Part shown: in pieces, positions 1 to 9,172 of the stretch
How positions within the stretch are numbered: the stretch's first letter is position 1
Layout of the letters: each line of letters opens with the position of its first letter
Origin: Paenibacillus polymyxa M1
GTDB lineage: Bacteria; Bacillota; Bacilli; Paenibacillales; Paenibacillaceae
DNA length: 64,000 bases
Direction: 5' to 3'
NCBI RefSeq assembly: GCF_000237325.1
Contig: NC_017542.1
Span: forward strand, 4,969,001 to 5,033,000
The notes under the pieces: model-generated
The model's input: only the letters and a program-made list of their open reading frames with translations
What the model was told of the DNA's origin: nothing
The model's database searches: none
Position numbers and translations under genes: made by a program

Positions 1-1148
1 TTGGTATTACGATTACAGCGTTAGGACTCGGTTGGCTCGGTGAACCGACTGTAGTCAAACTGCTGGAGCCTCTCTTTCAACAGCTCAACATCAATGGGGA
101 GTTTTCACATATCCTGGCCTTTATTATTTCATTTGTCATTGTAACTTACCTGCACGTGGTGATCGGCGAACTAGCTCCCAAAACATTGGCGATCCGCAAA
201 GCGGAAGCTGTCAGCTTGTTAACCTCTCCAGTCATCGTGTGGTTTAACCGGATTATGTATCCGTTTATCTGGCTCCTTAACGGCTCGGCCAATCGCCTGG
301 TTCGTCTGTTTGGTCTTCAACCGGCTAGTGAGCATGAAGAAGCGCACTCTCAGGAAGAAATTCAGATCATTTTGTCCGAAAGCGTGGAAAGTGGTAAGAT
401 CAATAACACCGAATATGGCTACGTGAATCGTATCTTCGCTTTTGACGAGACCGTTGCCAAAGAAATTATGGTGCCACGTACAGATATGGTATGCTTGTTT
501 ACGAATCGCTCGCTCAAAGAAAACATGCAGACTATTCACGAAGAACAGTATACCCGTTTTCCGGTAGCGACAGACAGCAAGGATCAGATCATTGGTATGA
601 TTAATACCAAGCAGCTATTCCTTGAGTATGATCGCAATCCCGAGCTTGTTTTCGATAGCCTGATTCAACCGATCCTGACCGTTCCGGAAGTTATTCCCGT
701 CAACACGCTACTGAAACGTATGCAGAAGGAGCAGGTTCATATCGCTCTCCTGGTCGATGAATATGGTGGAACCTCTGGTCTGATTACCATTGAGGACATT
801 TTGGAGGAGATTGTCGGCGAAATCCGGGACGAATTTGATAAGGATGAACGGAAGGAAATCGAGAAACTGACGGAGAACAGTTATTTGATGGATGGTAAAG
901 TGATGCTTTCCGATCTGAGTGATCTGACGGGCTTGGCATTGGACGATGAAGACGTGGATACTGTCGGAGGGTGGGTGTATAGCCGGGTTCCGGAACCGAG
1001 ACAGGGCAAGGAATTCATAGAAGATGATGTGAAATTTATCATTCGTGAAATGGGTAAAAATCGTATTCGTCGGGTGGAAATTATTTTACACCACAAATCC
1101 CCGACCTCGGAAATGGAGTCGGAATCGGACACTTCTTCCCAGGAGTGA
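1..1148 (+). CDS. Hemolysin-family CNNM/CBS-domain membrane protein, 5' partial
   Basis: The frame is open from base 3, so the start lies before the window; 381 codons plus stop are visible. The first ~100 residues are hydrophobic and carry the VIGELAPKTLA motif typical of the CNNM (DUF21) transmembrane domain. Next come a tandem CBS pair (motifs MVPRTDMV and IEDILEEIVGEI) and a C-terminal CorC/HlyC-like domain. Proteins of this family are membrane proteins linked to Mg2+/Co2+ efflux or tolerance; the old name hemolysin is historical. The acidic Ser-rich tail (ESESDTSSQE) is low complexity. Family assignment is firm, the transported ion is not shown by the sequence. Confidence 0.9.
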   Translation, partial: GITITALGLGWLGEPTVVKLLEPLFQQLNINGEFSHILAFIISFVIVTYLHVVIGELAPKTLAIRKAEAVSLLTSPVIVWFNRIMYPFIWLLNGSANRLVRLFGLQPASEHEEAHSQEEIQIILSESVESGKINNTEYGYVNRIFAFDETVAKEIMVPRTDMVCLFTNRSLKENMQTIHEEQYTRFPVATDSKDQIIGMINTKQLFLEYDRNPELVFDSLIQPILTVPEVIPVNTLLKRMQKEQVHIALLVDEYGGTSGLITIEDILEEIVGEIRDEFDKDERKEIEKLTENSYLMDGKVMLSDLSDLTGLALDDEDVDTVGGWVYSRVPEPRQGKEFIEDDVKFIIREMGKNRIRRVEIILHHKSPTSEMESESDTSSQE

Positions 1149-1220
1149 ACCTTTGTGATCTGAGCGACCAGCATACTGCACTTGGCACTTGCGTTCACTC
1201 CTACTGAAATGACATATTTT

Positions 1221-1250
1221 TAGGGCAAACGACTCAGGTTGTTTGCCCTA
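1221..1250 (+). other. 10-bp hairpin just upstream of uppP
   Basis: TAGGGCAAAC and GTTTGCCCTA form a perfect 10-bp stem around a 10-nt loop, about 27 nt before the uppP start. No T-run follows on either strand, so it is not a classical terminator. It may end or process the upstream transcript, or act in the uppP leader. Confidence 0.5.
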
Positions 1251-1276
1251 CATGCGTGTAAGGAGGAGCTAGTAAA

Positions 1277-2074
1277 TTGGATATTTTATCATCTATTATT
1301 ATGGGAATTATTGAAGGGCTGACAGAGTTTTTGCCGGTCTCTTCGACGGGTCACATGATCCTTACGGCTGATCTTCTAGGGTTGAACACCGAGAATGATA
1401 CGGTCAAAACATTTGAGGTTATCGTACAATTAGGTGCTGTAATGGCGGTCGTTGTATTATACTGGCGCAGATTCCTCAGCCTGTTTGATTTCAGACGCAA
1501 AATCTCATCCCAGCCACGTTTAAACCTGTTACATATTATTTTAGCCATGATCCCTGCGGGATTAATTGGTGTACTGTTCCGTGATGTAATCAAGCAATAC
1601 TTGTTTGGTCCTGAAACGGTTTTGTACAGTTTGGTCATCGGGGGCTTGCTCATGATCGCGGCTGAAAAATTCCATCCGCCTATTAGATCACATACGTTGG
1701 ATGAGATCACGTACAAACAAGCCTTTACCATCGGTGTGTTCCAAGTCCTAGCTCTGTGGCCAGGCTTCTCTCGTTCAGGCTCAACTATGTCTGGGGGCCT
1801 ATTCGCACGTGTAAGCCATACGGCAGCCGCAGAATTTACATTCCTCGTATCTGTTCCGGTCATGCTGGGTGCATCAGGGATTGATATGATTAAAAGTATG
1901 GATCATCTGTCTATGAGTGATTTCCCGGTGTTCGCAGCCGGCTTTATTACTGCATTTATCGTCGGTATGCTGGCAATCAAAACGTTCCTCGGTCTGCTCA
2001 AACGCTTGAGCTTGACTACGTTTGCCATCTATCGTTTCGTGCTGGCAGCTGTGTTCTTTTTCATTATTTTGTAA
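1277..2074 (+). CDS. uppP: Undecaprenyl-diphosphatase
   Basis: Integral membrane enzyme that converts undecaprenyl pyrophosphate to undecaprenyl phosphate, recycling the lipid carrier for cell-wall synthesis; it also contributes to bacitracin tolerance. The 265-residue length is normal. Both family motifs are present: [17 protein letters not shown] near residues 13-29 and [13 protein letters not shown] near 160-172, the Glu/His/Arg residues of which are catalytic. Several hydrophobic segments span the chain. The start is TTG at 1277, chosen for the AGGAGGAG site 8-10 nt upstream. It is transcribed alone and ends at a strong hairpin. Confidence 0.95.
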   Translation: MDILSSIIMGIIEGLTEFLPVSSTGHMILTADLLGLNTENDTVKTFEVIVQLGAVMAVVVLYWRRFLSLFDFRRKISSQPRLNLLHIILAMIPAGLIGVLFRDVIKQYLFGPETVLYSLVIGGLLMIAAEKFHPPIRSHTLDEITYKQAFTIGVFQVLALWPGFSRSGSTMSGGLFARVSHTAAAEFTFLVSVPVMLGASGIDMIKSMDHLSMSDFPVFAAGFITAFIVGMLAIKTFLGLLKRLSLTTFAIYRFVLAAVFFFIIL

Positions 2075-2096
2075 TCATTGTTTGGTATCCTACAAC

Positions 2097-2147
2097 CAAA
2101 AAGGGATATCCAAGTGGCCTTAAGGTCAGCCTTGGATATCCCTTTTG
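2097..2147. terminator. Bidirectional terminator between uppP and thioredoxin gene
   Basis: AAAAGGGATATCCAAG pairs with CTTGGATATCCCTTTT around a ~15-nt loop. T-runs follow on both strands, so it can serve uppP (+) and the thioredoxin gene (-). Confidence 0.85.
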
Positions 2148-2201
2148 CTATTTCGCGGGCTTCAATAGATCATCCTGATCTAGATCTACCATGCGTACTG
2201 A

Positions 2202-2528
2202 TTACTGTTTAGATTCCAGCGTAGTCAGATATTCCGAAACTTGAGCTGGCGTTTTGGCGTATTTGCTGTGCAAATGAGCAATTTTCTCCCCATTTCGGAA
2301 CACGAGCAGGCTCGGAATGCCGCGTACTTGATTTTGTTCAGCAATCGGCTGAAACTTCTCGGCATCCAGCGCAAAGAAACGCTTATCCGCGTTCTCCTTC
2401 ATAATGCCGTCCATAAATTTATCCAGCGTCTTGCAATCTGGACACCAGCTGGTATCAAATTTCACGACAGTTAGACCGTCACCATTAATTAAATCCTGAT
2501 ATTGCTGCTCAGATTCGATGCGTTCCAT
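2202..2528 (-). CDS. Thioredoxin-like protein with CPDC active site
   Basis: A 108-residue cytoplasmic thioredoxin fold with no signal peptide. The redox motif is WCPDC (residues 28-32) instead of the usual WCGPC, and the cis-proline region reads GIPSLLVF. The Asp in the CxxC motif is typical of a YtpP-like branch of small Bacillota thioredoxins. It probably acts as a general thiol reductant or de-bacillithiolating protein, but no partner is encoded beside it. The AGGAGGGA site upstream supports the ATG at 2528. Single-gene unit. Confidence 0.85.
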   Translation of the reverse strand: MERIESEQQYQDLINGDGLTVVKFDTSWCPDCKTLDKFMDGIMKENADKRFFALDAEKFQPIAEQNQVRGIPSLLVFRNGEKIAHLHSKYAKTPAQVSEYLTTLESKQ

Positions 2529-2685
2529 TTATTGGTCCCTCCTAGAGTGAACTGATAATATCTTCACATTCACATATGAATGATAAATCAGGCTTATTCC
2601 TATATTGTAATGATTCTTGTATATATTGCAACTGGAATGAGTACATGTTCGAGCGTATACTTCACTTATCCTACTATGGCTCGGG

Positions 2686-3597
2686 TCAGCGGTATTGCGC
2701 GTCATAACGATTGGCTCGACTGATTTGCTGTAGCGTCTCTCGCTCGTGCTCAGTTAGCGGTGCAATATCTGCTGCAGAAATATTATGCTCCAATTGTCCC
2801 AAAGAGCTTGCACCCGGAATCACAGCCGCGACAGCCGTATGGGACAGGCTATAACGGATTGCCGTCTGCTCCATACTACGCTCCGGTCCTGCAAATGCCT
2901 TTAATTGCTTGCGCACGTCCAGTAGCTCTGCCTCTTCGTAGTCTAGGTATCCCTTGGCCGCCTTTTCTTCCCCCTTGTCAGCCAATACACCGCTCGCCAC
3001 GGGTCCACGTGCAATCACGCTAATTCCCCGCTCCTGCAGCAAAGACAATACTTCTTCCTCTGCACGCCGGTCTAGTAAACTATACTGATTCATAACACTA
3101 ACGATATTCGAGCGTTCCACATATTCACGGATGACATGCGGGCGAATGGAGGAAATACCATAGTAGCGGATGACACCCTCCTGCTGCAGTTGCTCGAAAG
3201 CCTCAATCGTTTCGTCTATCGGATCGTTAATCGTCCCTCCGTGCAGCTGATACAGGTCGATATAGTCCGTTCCCAGGCGGCGCAGACTCTCTTTAACGGC
3301 GGACAGGATATATTTCTTGGACGGGTCCCATTCCCATCCCTCCTGCCCTGGTATACGCCGATTGCCGACCTTGGTCGCCAGGATGACATCCTGCCGCCGT
3401 CCACGGATTGCTGACCCTACAATTTCTTCATTGCGCCCATGCTGGTACAAATCGGCCGTATCCAACAGATTTACACCCCTGTCTAACGCTTCATGAATCA
3501 AGTAAACGGCTTGCTGCTCCTCCGTACCGACCGACATACATCCCAAGCCAATCTCACCTACCAGCAAATCCGAAGATCCCAGGCGGTTTTTCTTCAT
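2686..3597 (-). CDS. Aldo/keto reductase
   Basis: NAD(P)H-dependent oxidoreductase of the AKR superfamily, 303 residues, a TIM barrel. The catalytic tetrad is visible: Asp and Tyr in LLDTADLYQHGRNEE (residues ~45-59), Lys in LATKVG, and His in LYQLHGG. The motif GCMSVG near residue 20 and the C-terminal RYSLSHTAVAAVIPGASS, which binds the cofactor phosphate, are also typical. Substrate is unknown; relatives reduce aldehydes, methylglyoxal or sugars. The ATG follows a GGGGGGAC ribosome site. Monocistronic. Confidence 0.9.
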   Translation of the reverse strand: MKKNRLGSSDLLVGEIGLGCMSVGTEEQQAVYLIHEALDRGVNLLDTADLYQHGRNEEIVGSAIRGRRQDVILATKVGNRRIPGQEGWEWDPSKKYILSAVKESLRRLGTDYIDLYQLHGGTINDPIDETIEAFEQLQQEGVIRYYGISSIRPHVIREYVERSNIVSVMNQYSLLDRRAEEEVLSLLQERGISVIARGPVASGVLADKGEEKAAKGYLDYEEAELLDVRKQLKAFAGPERSMEQTAIRYSLSHTAVAAVIPGASSLGQLEHNISAADIAPLTEHERETLQQISRANRYDAQYR

Positions 3598-3667
3598 TGT
3601 TGTCCCCCCTCACTTCCATGACGCATAACTTAAAATTTTAACATTTCTCTATTATACGAAAAATACA

Positions 3668-3732
3668 TACAAAAAAAACAACCCCAAGGACATAGAGACT
3701 CCACGCTCTCCAATCCGTTGAAGTTGTTGTAT
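3668..3732 (-). terminator. Terminator of the siderophore uptake operon
   Basis: On the minus strand an imperfect stem (AACAACTTCAACGGA with TCCTTGGGGTTGTT) is followed by a run of eight T. It lies just past the esterase stop codon. Confidence 0.7.
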
Positions 3733-3754
3733 GAAATCTGTATTCCATTTTATG

Positions 3755-4498
3755 CTATCCGAACAGCCACTGTATGGCCTTAGGAAACTGACGCTGAAAA
3801 CAATCCACACGATGTACCGCATCTTGATCCAGCTCAAGCAGCACTTCTTTGGCATCCAATCCCTGTGTCAGCAGCACCTCGTATGCCTGGAGGGTCAACG
3901 GAACCATATCTTTTTGTACATTCGTCTTCCCTTCACCTTCACGGGTCCCAACAGATATATATATACGGTGTGTCCCAGCCATTACAGTGGCAAATGATGC
4001 AGATTGCATATAATTGATCATACCGGGAAACCAATACGAACCCGAGATCGAACCAATACGTCCAAATATATGCTGATAACGGAAGGCTGCATACATGGAA
4101 ATCAGTCCACCCAACGAAGCACCAATCACCCCAGTATGCTCTAGCCCAGTTTGCACTGGATATTTTGCCTCGACGTATGGCATTACTTTTGTAACCACAA
4201 ACGCCAGATACGCATCTCCTTCACCGCCAAAAGCAGGTCTTCCCTCTACTAAAGCAACTGCCTCCCAAGGCGTATAATCGTCCAGCCGATTCACAGGCTG
4301 AATGCCCACCAGCATTACACGGGGCAGCTCTCCCGTAGAAAAACCCCTTTCCAGCTCATCCAACCCGCTTAGAAATAAAGAGCTGCCATCCTGTACATAC
4401 AGCACAGGATACAGCTCATTATGATTCACAGATACGGGAGGTGTATAGATGTGCACAAGATACCCATCTAATGAAATTTCATCTACATGACCCTTCAT
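3755..4498 (-). CDS. Siderophore esterase-like alpha/beta hydrolase
   Basis: A 247-residue hydrolase of the putative-esterase (Fes/IroE/BesA) family. It has the nucleophile elbow GASLGG (Ser ~119), an N-terminal strand with LYPVLYVQDG, and a C-terminal His in DAVHRVDCF. There is no signal peptide, so it acts in the cytoplasm. As the last gene of a Fur-type iron-siderophore operon it most likely hydrolyses the imported ferric siderophore to release iron, as BesA does for bacillibactin. The gap to the lipoprotein gene is only 33 nt. Siderophore identity is inferred from context, not shown. Confidence 0.85.
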   Translation of the reverse strand: MKGHVDEISLDGYLVHIYTPPVSVNHNELYPVLYVQDGSSLFLSGLDELERGFSTGELPRVMLVGIQPVNRLDDYTPWEAVALVEGRPAFGGEGDAYLAFVVTKVMPYVEAKYPVQTGLEHTGVIGASLGGLISMYAAFRYQHIFGRIGSISGSYWFPGMINYMQSASFATVMAGTHRIYISVGTREGEGKTNVQKDMVPLTLQAYEVLLTQGLDAKEVLLELDQDAVHRVDCFQRQFPKAIQWLFG

Positions 4499-4531
4499 CC
4501 TACATAGTCCCCCATGATGTGAATGTATGCA

Positions 4532-5512
4532 TTACAGTGCAGCATCTATTTCCTTGATCATTTCAGATACGGATTCCAGACCATTACCTGACAGGTACCA
4601 GTAGTTAGGATCCAGGTATACAATATGACCGTTTTTATAAGCATTCGTTTTCTTCACCAGTTCATTCTCAATGGTTTGTTTACCTGTAACCTGTTCCTTG
4701 CCTTCCTCGACCACCACAGCCCCACGGTCAACGACAAAAATATAATCTGGATTTTTTTGCTGTACATATTCAAAAGAAACCTTTTGTCCATGCGTCGATA
4801 CTTTAATGCCAGGATCTACAGGAGTTACGCCAAAAGCATCATGAATGATACCAAAGCGGGATTGTGAGCCGTATGCACTCAGGCTTCCTTCATTTGTCAG
4901 TACGATCAATCCTTTAGCCTTGCTCGCTACAGCCTTGTCATGTACAGCCTTAATGGAGCTATCAATCGCAGCCAGTTCCTGTTTGGCAGCTTCCTCTTTG
5001 TCGAAGATTTGCCCCAGCGTTTCAACGTTTTTCTTAAAGGAATTGATATAATCCTTGGTGTCTACAGCCATCGAAATAGTAGGTGCAATTTTGCTCAACT
5101 CTTTATATGCATCAGCTTGTCTGCCACCAATGATGATCAGTTCAGGAGAGAGATCACTGATTTTCTCGTAATCCGGCTCAAACAGCGTGCCCGCACTTGC
5201 ATATTTGGAATCTTTATATTTGTTCAAATACGTAGGAAGATCCTGCTGCGCTACCGCCGCAACGTCTACGCCCAGCTTATCGAGCGTATCCAATGAACCA
5301 AAATCAAAAACAACGACATTCTTCGGATTGACTTTGACTTGGACCGGGTTTTCATCCAGTGCGTGTTTGACCGATACAGTTTTGGATTCCGTTGTTGCAG
5401 TTGAGGAGCCATCGCCAGTCGCTTCCTGTGTTGCCGGAGCCGCTTTGCCACAGGCCGATACGATCAGTACCAGTGCAAGCATCAGTGTTAAAAACATCAA
5501 ATTTTTCTTCAT
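4532..5512 (-). CDS. Iron-siderophore ABC transporter substrate-binding lipoprotein
   Basis: Class III periplasmic-binding-type lipoprotein of 326 residues. The signal peptide ends in the lipobox LIVSACGK with Cys21, followed by a Ser/Thr/Ala-rich linker. The ligand-binding domain carries NPKNVVVFDFGSLDTLDKLG and ISDLSPELIIIGGRQ, as in the YclQ/FatB (petrobactin/catecholate) group. It captures ferric siderophore at the cell surface and passes it to the two permeases encoded upstream in the same operon. Best match by memory is B. subtilis YclQ; the ligand is inferred. Confidence 0.92.
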   Translation of the reverse strand: MKKNLMFLTLMLALVLIVSACGKAAPATQEATGDGSSTATTESKTVSVKHALDENPVQVKVNPKNVVVFDFGSLDTLDKLGVDVAAVAQQDLPTYLNKYKDSKYASAGTLFEPDYEKISDLSPELIIIGGRQADAYKELSKIAPTISMAVDTKDYINSFKKNVETLGQIFDKEEAAKQELAAIDSSIKAVHDKAVASKAKGLIVLTNEGSLSAYGSQSRFGIIHDAFGVTPVDPGIKVSTHGQKVSFEYVQQKNPDYIFVVDRGAVVVEEGKEQVTGKQTIENELVKKTNAYKNGHIVYLDPNYWYLSGNGLESVSEMIKEIDAAL

Positions 5513-5524
5513 TTTACATTCCCC

Positions 5525-6283
5525 CTAAGTGAAGTACACACAAATTTTATGATCACCGATCTGTTGAATCGGAATATCCATATCGTACAAATCCTTTAAT
5601 ACCTGACTATCTATCATCTCGTCAGCCGTTCCTTGTTTCAGCAATCTGCCATTCTTCATCCCGACAATATGGTCCGAATAGCAGGAAGCAAAGTTAATGT
5701 CGTGAAGCACCACCAGAATCGTTTTGCCCAGATCATCCACTAAATTGCGCAGCGTCTTCATAATCTGAACCGAATGCTTCATATCCAAATTGTTCAGCGG
5801 CTCATCCAGCAGTATGTATTCCGTGTCCTGTGCCAGAATCATAGCAATAAACGCCCGCTGCCGCTGTCCCCCACTGAGCAAATCAATATGTTTGTCCTTC
5901 ATATCCTCCAGTCCCATGTAGGCCATAGACTGCTCTACCATTTTGCGATCCTCGCTGTTCAATCTGCCCTTGGAATACGGAAAACGGCCGAAGCTGACCA
6001 GTTCCTTCACGGTTAAGCGGATGTTGACATCATTAGTCTGTTTTAAAATGGATATCTTCCGGGCTAGCTCCTCACTTTTGGTCAGGCTCACGGCCTGTCC
6101 GTCAATGAGGATTTCTCCCTCATCACTATCTGTTAGGCGACTGATCATCGACAACAGGGTGCTTTTCCCAGCGCCGTTAGGTCCAATAAAGGAGGTAATG
6201 GTGCCTTTAGGTATAGTGACGGACACCTGCTCCACCACATTTTTATTCCCGTAGCGTTTGGTTACGTTTTTGACTTCTACCAT
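5525..6283 (-). CDS. Iron-siderophore ABC transporter ATP-binding protein
   Basis: A 252-residue ATPase of the FepC/YclP type. Walker A is GPNGAGKST (~residues 34-42), the signature is LSGGQRQRAFIA, Walker B is YILLDEPLNNLD, and the switch His lies in VVLHDINFAS. It powers import of the ferric siderophore through the two permeases. It overlaps the upstream permease gene by 7 nt, which fits translational coupling, and precedes the lipoprotein gene by 12 nt. Confidence 0.94.
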   Translation of the reverse strand: MVEVKNVTKRYGNKNVVEQVSVTIPKGTITSFIGPNGAGKSTLLSMISRLTDSDEGEILIDGQAVSLTKSEELARKISILKQTNDVNIRLTVKELVSFGRFPYSKGRLNSEDRKMVEQSMAYMGLEDMKDKHIDLLSGGQRQRAFIAMILAQDTEYILLDEPLNNLDMKHSVQIMKTLRNLVDDLGKTILVVLHDINFASCYSDHIVGMKNGRLLKQGTADEMIDSQVLKDLYDMDIPIQQIGDHKICVYFT

Positions 6284-7227
6284 GATTTATTCTCCCGCAG
6301 CAAAAGGTACAGGAAGTACACCCCCCCGATAAAGTTAATAATGACGCTGACTGTTGTCGATAAATCGAATACTCTTTCCGCCAGCAGTTGGCACCCTGCC
6401 AAAGCAATGACACTAACACAGATGGAGGCCGGAATAATATAACGGTGCTGATACGTCTTCATCACCTGATAAGCCACATTGGCCACAATTAATCCGAGAA
6501 ACGTGATCGGTCCAACAAGTGCCGTAGATATGGAGATGAGAATCGCTACAATAATCAGCAATCTTTTGATGATATAACTGTAAGGGAGACCTAAATTAAT
6601 CGCATGCTCCCGTCCGAGCGACAGCACGTCCAGGTACTTAATAAATCTCCACGCATAAGCAAATACGAGCACAAGCACGAATACAGAAAGCCATAACAGT
6701 TCGGTGTTTACATTACTAAAGCTGGCGAAGCTCTTGTCCTGAATTTTCGCAAATTCGTTCGGATCAATCAGTACCTCCATAAAGGTAGACAGACTGTTAA
6801 ACAGCGTCCCGAACACCAGACCGATCAGCAGAAGTACATAAATACCCCGTCCATCCTTGCGGAAAATTAACTTGTATAGCAATCCCGCGAACAACACCAT
6901 CATCCCCACTGACAGCAAAAAGTTTAATTCTTTGCTGGTCGAAATCCATGGGACGGAACCAAATGCAAAAATAATCGTCGTCTGAATCAGCATATACAGT
7001 GAATCCAGCCCGATAATACCCGGAGTCAAAATCTTATTATTCGTAACCGTCTGGAAAATAACGGTCGCAAAAGCAATGGAGCCACCTGTCAGAATGAAAG
7101 CTGCGACCTTTTTCAATCGTCGCGGCAACGCGTAATGCCAGGTGTGCGGAAGATCGATAAACACAAAAGCAGCAATCAACACAAGCGCGGCAGCGGCTAA
7201 TATTCCGATTTTTAATTTAGGATTCAT
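6277..7227 (-). CDS. Iron-siderophore ABC transporter permease (second)
   Basis: FecCD-family permease of 316 residues with eight to ten hydrophobic segments. The conserved GGSIAFATVIFQTVTNNKIL near the N-terminus and GPITFLGLIVANVAYQ near residue 235 mark the family. It forms a heterodimer with the permease just upstream, whose gene it overlaps by 11 nt. Corresponds to YclO in the yclNOPQ-type system. Confidence 0.92.
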   Translation of the reverse strand: MNPKLKIGILAAAALVLIAAFVFIDLPHTWHYALPRRLKKVAAFILTGGSIAFATVIFQTVTNNKILTPGIIGLDSLYMLIQTTIIFAFGSVPWISTSKELNFLLSVGMMVLFAGLLYKLIFRKDGRGIYVLLLIGLVFGTLFNSLSTFMEVLIDPNEFAKIQDKSFASFSNVNTELLWLSVFVLVLVFAYAWRFIKYLDVLSLGREHAINLGLPYSYIIKRLLIIVAILISISTALVGPITFLGLIVANVAYQVMKTYQHRYIIPASICVSVIALAGCQLLAERVFDLSTTVSVIINFIGGVYFLYLLLRENKSW

Positions 7228-8170
7228 AAGCCCTTCTCCTCAGCAGCAAATACAAGAACAACGCGCTCCCGATCACACCAACCGTAAGCCCTACAGAAAT
7301 TTCATATGGGTAAATGATCACCCGTCCCAAAATATCGCAAAACAGCACAAAAACGGCGCCCAAGATCGCTGTATGAGCCAGGCTTTTTTTCAGATTATCC
7401 CCCATATACATACTGACCAGATTGGGTACAACCAGCCCCAAAAAGGGAATTGTCCCGACGGTTAAGATGACAACAGAGGACACCAAAGCCACGATCACCA
7501 AACCCACATTGACGGTGCGCTTGTAATGTACGCCCAAGTTGGCTGCAAAATCCTCACCCATACCTGCAATTGTAAAACGATTCGCATATATATACGCCAA
7601 CGCAACCAAAGGAACACTAAGATACAGCATCTCGTAGCGGCCACTCATGATTAGAGAAAAATCCCCCTGCATCCACGAAGAAATGCCCTGGATCAGATTA
7701 TATTTGTAGGCAAAAAAAGTCGTCACCGAATTTAAAATGCCCCCAAACATCAGACCAACAAGCGGGATAAATACCGGGTCCTTGAAACGGATTTTATCCA
7801 ATATCTTCATGAAAATCAGCGTTCCCCCTAGAGCAAATCCAAAAGCCGTCAGCATCTTCGTCCAAAATCCCGCCGCTCCAAACACCATAATGGCCATCAG
7901 CACACCTAATCGTGCCGCATCCATCGTCCCTGCGGTGGTGGGCGATACAAATCGGTTCCGGGTAAGCTGCTGCATGATCAGCCCGCAGATACTCATACTC
8001 GCTCCTGCGATAATGATGCTGATCAAACGTGGAAATCTGCTAATCAGGAGCACCTGCGCTTGATCGTTGGTTAAGTGGAACAAATCAAGTGGAGTTACAT
8101 CATGAACACCAATAAAAACCGAGGCGAAGGCTAGTACCAGAATAGCCAGTATTAAATAACGCAATTTCAT
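7217..8170 (-). CDS. Iron-siderophore ABC transporter permease (first)
   Basis: FecCD-family permease of 317 residues and the first gene of the operon. It contains RFPRLISIIIAGASMSICGLIMQQLTRN-type sequence in the N-terminal third and GTIPFLGLVVPNLVS in the cytoplasmic loop that contacts the ATPase. Corresponds to YclN. Its promoter carries a near-perfect Fur box, so the whole operon (permease, permease, ATPase, lipoprotein, esterase) should be induced by iron starvation. Confidence 0.92.
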   Translation of the reverse strand: MKLRYLILAILVLAFASVFIGVHDVTPLDLFHLTNDQAQVLLISRFPRLISIIIAGASMSICGLIMQQLTRNRFVSPTTAGTMDAARLGVLMAIMVFGAAGFWTKMLTAFGFALGGTLIFMKILDKIRFKDPVFIPLVGLMFGGILNSVTTFFAYKYNLIQGISSWMQGDFSLIMSGRYEMLYLSVPLVALAYIYANRFTIAGMGEDFAANLGVHYKRTVNVGLVIVALVSSVVILTVGTIPFLGLVVPNLVSMYMGDNLKKSLAHTAILGAVFVLFCDILGRVIIYPYEISVGLTVGVIGSALFLYLLLRRRAYES

Positions 8171-8230
8171 CTCTAACTAAGGGAGCCTGTCCAATAACTC
8201 GTACCAAGCTTCGGCCCTGTCCTCCCCTCC

Positions 8231-8293
8231 AATAATGATAATCATTATCAAAACAACTAGGATAAATTATAGCAGTGATATTGTATCTGTCAA
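8231..8293 (-). promoter_or_regulatory. SigA promoter with Fur box for the siderophore operon
   Basis: Read on the minus strand, TTGACA (8293-8288), a 16-nt spacer and TATAAT (8271-8266) form a consensus promoter. Directly downstream, 8236-8250 is a perfect 7-1-7 palindrome TGATAATCATTATCA. Bases 8231-8249 match the 19-bp Fur consensus at 18 positions. The box covers roughly +9 to +23, so Fur-Fe would block transcription. Confidence 0.9.
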
Positions 8294-8360
8294 ATTCTTT
8301 GCAATGAATAAACCATGTCAAAAAAGGTGTTAGCAAAACCTGAATAGTCTGAAGAGCGAA

Positions 8361-8393
8361 TGAGCAAATAAGAGCAATATCCTGTAAAATAGA
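8361..8393 (+). promoter_or_regulatory. Promoter region of the first two-component system
   Basis: The stretch TGAGCAAATAAGAGCA followed by ATATCCTGTAAAATAGA recurs almost unchanged at 13519-13550 before the decayed second copy. TAAAAT is the likely -10; no good -35 is visible. Conservation while the rest of the leaders diverged suggests it is the promoter. Confidence 0.55.
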
Positions 8394-8493
8394 GGTGCAA
8401 GATTTTAGGGCCCTCTTTTCCATTTTTGCTGTAGGCAATTCTTGGAATTCGGGATTCATTAACTTGATGAATCAAAAAAACAGGAGGAAAATG

Positions 8494-9171
8494 ATGAATC
8501 ACATACTAATCGTCGAGGACGATATCGCCTTGAGTAACGGTATTGTTCTTGCTCTTAAAGAACCTAACAACGTATTTGTGCAAACGTATGACATTGCTAC
8601 TGCAAAAGAACAATTGAACATCACTGCTTTTGATTTAGTCATTCTTGATATTAATTTACCAGATGGAAACGGGCTTGATCTTTTAACAGATATACGAAAA
8701 AAAACAACTATACCCGTCATCGTTCTGACAGCGAATGATATGGAAACAGATATCGTCACTGGTCTTGAGCTGGGTGCTGACGACTATATCACCAAACCTT
8801 TCAGTCTTATGGTACTGAGAGCGAGAGTCGGCGTTCAGCTTAAAAGAGCTGGGTACTCGCTTGCAGACTCCATTCAGCTAGGCGATTTTTCCTTCTCATT
8901 TGAGAGGATGGAATTTATTAAAAATGGTACACCTATTGAACTAAGTAAAACGGAGCAAAAATTGTTGCGCATTCTAATCAACAATCGAGGAAATACCGTT
9001 TCGCGTGATCATTTGGTAGACAGCATCTGGACTGACGGGGCTGAGTATGTAGGTGAAAATGCTTTGTCAGTTACGATAAAAAGGTTGCGGGATAAATTGG
9101 AGGATCATCCCTCCTCCCCACAATATATTAAAACGGTGTATGGGCTGGGCTACACATGGGCGTTGAAATGA
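8494..9171 (+). CDS. OmpR-family response regulator (antimicrobial-peptide sensing type)
   Basis: A 225-residue regulator. The receiver domain has the acidic pocket EDD (8-10), phospho-acceptor Asp52 in VILDINLPDG, and Lys in DDYITKPF. The C-terminal winged helix (RDHLVDSIWTDG; SVTIKRLRDKLEDHP) binds DNA. The ATG at 8494 is preferred over 8491 because it sits 6 nt after AGGAGG. It is one base away from the kinase gene and upstream of an FtsX-type transporter, the arrangement used to sense and expel peptide antibiotics. A frameshifted copy lies at 13.6 kb. Confidence 0.93.
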   Translation: MNHILIVEDDIALSNGIVLALKEPNNVFVQTYDIATAKEQLNITAFDLVILDINLPDGNGLDLLTDIRKKTTIPVIVLTANDMETDIVTGLELGADDYITKPFSLMVLRARVGVQLKRAGYSLADSIQLGDFSFSFERMEFIKNGTPIELSKTEQKLLRILINNRGNTVSRDHLVDSIWTDGAEYVGENALSVTIKRLRDKLEDHPSSPQYIKTVYGLGYTWALK

Positions 9172-9172
9172 G

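Noticed and set aside
1221..1250. Rho-independent terminator after the CNNM/CBS gene
   Set aside because: Good stem but no T-run; kept only as an unclassified hairpin.
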